DNA of 6,544 nucleotides, from the NCBI GenBank assembly GCA_016874875.1, contig VGTA01000187.1, forward strand, positions 1-6,544. The letters are read 5' to 3'. The translations under genes were made by a program, and so were the position numbers. Source of the stretch: Deltaproteobacteria bacterium (GTDB taxonomy: Bacteria; Myxococcota_A; Bradymonadia; UBA7976; VGTA01). Below the pieces are notes generated by a model. That model had not been told where the DNA came from. It saw only the letters and a program-made list of their open reading frames with translations, and ran no database searches. Shown piece by piece: positions 4,720 to 6,544 of this stretch; the stretch's first letter is position 1; the number at the start of each line of letters is the position of its first letter.

Positions 4720-6544
4720 GGCCGCGTCGCCGCCCGCCGCGCGCGCGCCGCGGTGGCGCCCCTCGCCGCTCGCCGCCGCCGCCGTCGCCGCCTGGCTCTA
4801 TTTGGCGCTCACGCACCCGCGCGGGCTCATGTGGTTCGACTCGGGGGAGCTCGCGCTCTCGTGCGCCACCTGGGGCAGCGGGCACCCGCCCGGGCAGCCC
4901 CTCTACGCCCTCGTGGGGGGGCTCGCCCACGCGGCGGGGGGGCTGTGGCTCCTCAACCACCTCTCGGCGCTCTCGCTGGTGGCGTGCCTCCTCGGCGCGG
5001 CGAGCCTGTGGGGGGCCTGGGCGGGGGAGGGGCGCGCCGCGCGGGGCCCCGAGGCCGCCGCCGCGCTCCTGTGGGCGCTCCTCTACCCAGCCTGGGACCA
5101 GGGGGCGCGCGTGGAGCTCTACGCCCCCGCCGCCGCCCTCGCGCTCTGGGCGCTCGCGCTCGCCGCGCGGGGGCGCCCCCTCGCCGCCGGACTCGCCCTC
5201 GGCCTCTGCGGGGCCACCAACGCGCTGTTCGCCGTGGGCGCCGGGCTGTCGCTCTTGCTCATAGCGCCGTCTACGCGCGCGGCGCGCCCCCCGCGGCGCG
5301 CCCTCCTCCGTCTCGCCGCGGGGGCGGCGGCGGGCGTTGGGGTGCCGCACCTCCACCTCGCGCGCCTCGCTCTGCGCGCGGGCGAGGGCGCCGAGGCGGG
5401 GCGCTTTGTGTGGGGCGACCTCGGGAGCGCGCGCGGCCTCCTCGACTACCTCACCGGCGCCGACTACCGCGGGACCGCCCACGCCGCCTGGGGCCTGCTG
5501 CCCGCGCACGCCGCCGACTGGCTCGGGTGGGCGCTCGCGGAGGGGGCGCTGCCCTGGGTCGTCGCCGGCGCCGCCGGCTGGCTCGCCCCCCCCCTCCGCC
5601 GCCACCTCCCCGCCGCGCTCCCGCTGCTCGTCGTCTGTGGGCTGTTCCCGCTCACCTACGCCCGCTACTGGCCCGAGGTGCCCGACTTCAGCGGCTACCT
5701 CCTGCCCCCCCTCGCGCTGAGCGCCCTCGGGGTGTGGTCGCTGCTGCGGGCGCTGGCGGCGCGGGGCGCGGGGGCGGCGTGGGCGCTCGTGCTGCTGCTC
5801 GCCGCCGGCGTGTGGGCGGGGCGGTCGCCGCCGCACGCGCGCGGCAGAGCCCACCACCACCTCCCCCTCACCCTCGCCCACGACTGGCTCGGCGCCCTGC
5901 CGCCGCGGAGTCTGCTCGTGGTCTCCTCGGACCACTGGGTGTTCCCACTCCTGTACGCGCAGGTGGTGGAGGGCGCGCGCCCCGACGTGGTGGTGATGAA
6001 CGAGGGCTTTTCGCGCAGCTCGTGGTACTGGCGCTGGCTGCGCGCCCGGCACCCCGCGCTCCCGGCGGTGGAGGGCGCCCCGGGGCGCCTGCGCGCGCTG
6101 GTGGCCGCCTGGCCCGCCCCTGCCTTCACCGAGACCCTCGCGCAGGCCGCGGCGCTCACGCCCCCCGCCGCGCCCCCCCTGCGCGCCCCCCGCCCCCCCT
6201 GCGCCGCGCGCTGGGGCCTGAGCGTGGGGTGCGCCGCCCCGCTCCCCGCCCCCGACGCCGCCCAGCTCGCCGCCTGGGCGCGCGCGCAGGCCCCCCTCAG
6301 CCCCATCACCGCCCGCGTCCTCGCGCGGCTCGGCGCCGACCTCTCGCTGGCGCGCTGGGCGCAGGGCGAGGCCGCCGCCGCCCTCGACCTCGGCTACGCC
6401 GCCCTCGGCGCCCCCCCACCCCCGCGCCGCGCCGCCCGCTGGTGGCCCGCGCCGCCCGCGCTGTGGGGCGCGGCGCGCGGCGGCCTGATCGGCGACCCCG
6501 ACGCCCTCCGCGCCGCCCTCGATGCCCTCGCCGTCCCCCCTGAG
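4688..6544 (+). CDS. DUF2723 / TMEM260-like (GT117) membrane glycosyltransferase, 3' end missing
   Basis: A polytopic membrane protein; 619 codons are seen with no stop before the edge. After a Pro/Ala/Ser-rich cytoplasmic start and a first helix (about 28-43) comes the family hallmark WFDSGELA (49-56) with acidic D51 and E54, then GHPPGQPLYALVGGLAH (65-81), NHLSALSLV (90-98) and ARVELYAP (140-147). Many hydrophobic segments follow (roughly 125-200, 212-225, 288-300, 310-324, 338-350, 362-376). The soluble part has SSDHWVFPLLYAQ (423-435) and RPDVVVMNEGFSRSSWYWRWLR (441-462), matching the DUF2723 pattern of D-V-x-V and W-Y. Family members are GT-C-fold transferases; human TMEM260 is a protein O-mannosyltransferase. 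A lipid-linked donor used at the outer face of the membrane is likely, but donor and acceptor are unknown here. The GTG start has an AAGGAGG 6 nt upstream and overlaps the kinase gene by 32 nt, so the two are surely co-transcribed. From about residue 490 the sequence becomes Ala/Pro-rich and less recognisable. Confidence 0.85.
   Translation, partial: MRTSTSPSPPEAASPPAARAPRWRPSPLAAAAVAAWLYLALTHPRGLMWFDSGELALSCATWGSGHPPGQPLYALVGGLAHAAGGLWLLNHLSALSLVACLLGAASLWGAWAGEGRAARGPEAAAALLWALLYPAWDQGARVELYAPAAALALWALALAARGRPLAAGLALGLCGATNALFAVGAGLSLLLIAPSTRAARPPRRALLRLAAGAAAGVGVPHLHLARLALRAGEGAEAGRFVWGDLGSARGLLDYLTGADYRGTAHAAWGLLPAHAADWLGWALAEGALPWVVAGAAGWLAPPLRRHLPAALPLLVVCGLFPLTYARYWPEVPDFSGYLLPPLALSALGVWSLLRALAARGAGAAWALVLLLAAGVWAGRSPPHARGRAHHHLPLTLAHDWLGALPPRSLLVVSSDHWVFPLLYAQVVEGARPDVVVMNEGFSRSSWYWRWLRARHPALPAVEGAPGRLRALVAAWPAPAFTETLAQAAALTPPAAPPLRAPRPPCAARWGLSVGCAAPLPAPDAAQLAAWARAQAPLSPITARVLARLGADLSLARWAQGEAAAALDLGYAALGAPPPPRRAARWWPAPPALWGAARGGLIGDPDALRAALDALAVPPE

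Noticed and set aside
4753..6543. A 596-codon plus-strand frame that ends in TGA exactly at the window edge, and a 449-codon minus-strand frame (4703-6052).
   Set aside because: Both are Arg/Pro/Ala/Gly-rich and without domains. The frame from GTG 4688 has the DUF2723 motifs, membrane helices and a near-perfect Shine-Dalgarno, so it is the real gene.

Overview
The window is a very GC-rich piece of bacterial chromosome (roughly three-quarters G+C by eye), gene-dense and cut at both ends. Two membrane-anchored Hanks-type Ser/Thr kinases stand back to back. One has the HRDISPxN catalytic loop and a C-terminal PEGA-like domain. The other has Pro-rich juxtamembrane repeats. Together with the extreme GC this suggests a myxobacterium or a related lineage (Myxococcota / former Deltaproteobacteria). 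That assignment is an inference from style; there is no rRNA or other marker here.

Layout. A short intergenic region (about 3170-3345) holds the only AT-rich patch in the window and probably both promoters. To the left, on the minus strand, lies a likely three-gene operon: a kinase with a C-terminal membrane anchor (1541-3169), a small transaldolase of the TalC/FSA-like family (851-1501), and a CDP-alcohol phosphatidyltransferase-family membrane enzyme (from 846 leftwards). The last gene has no stop before the window edge and runs into a 53-nt poly-G tract that looks like an assembly or sequencing artefact. To the right, on the plus strand, lies a second kinase (3346-4719). It is translationally coupled, by a 32-nt overlap and a very good Shine-Dalgarno, to a large polytopic membrane protein of the DUF2723 / TMEM260-like (GT117) glycosyltransferase family (4688 to the right edge, incomplete).

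How the genes may work together. Both kinases should face the cytoplasm. One shows an extracytoplasmic sensor-like PEGA domain to the outside; the other shows almost nothing outside but has a long Pro-rich and acidic-repeat linker inside. Each kinase leads a unit containing a membrane enzyme of envelope chemistry: a phospholipid headgroup transferase on the left and a GT-C type glycosyltransferase on the right. A shared role in envelope control is possible but rests only on gene order.

I found no RNA genes, mobile elements, CRISPR arrays or phage genes. There is no clear new system. The points most worth a second look are the perfect 66-bp duplication inside the left kinase, the compact divergent control region with a dyad and a strong G-quadruplex motif, and the kinase-glycosyltransferase coupling. 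Long open frames antisense to, or out of phase with, these genes occur throughout and are best explained by base composition.
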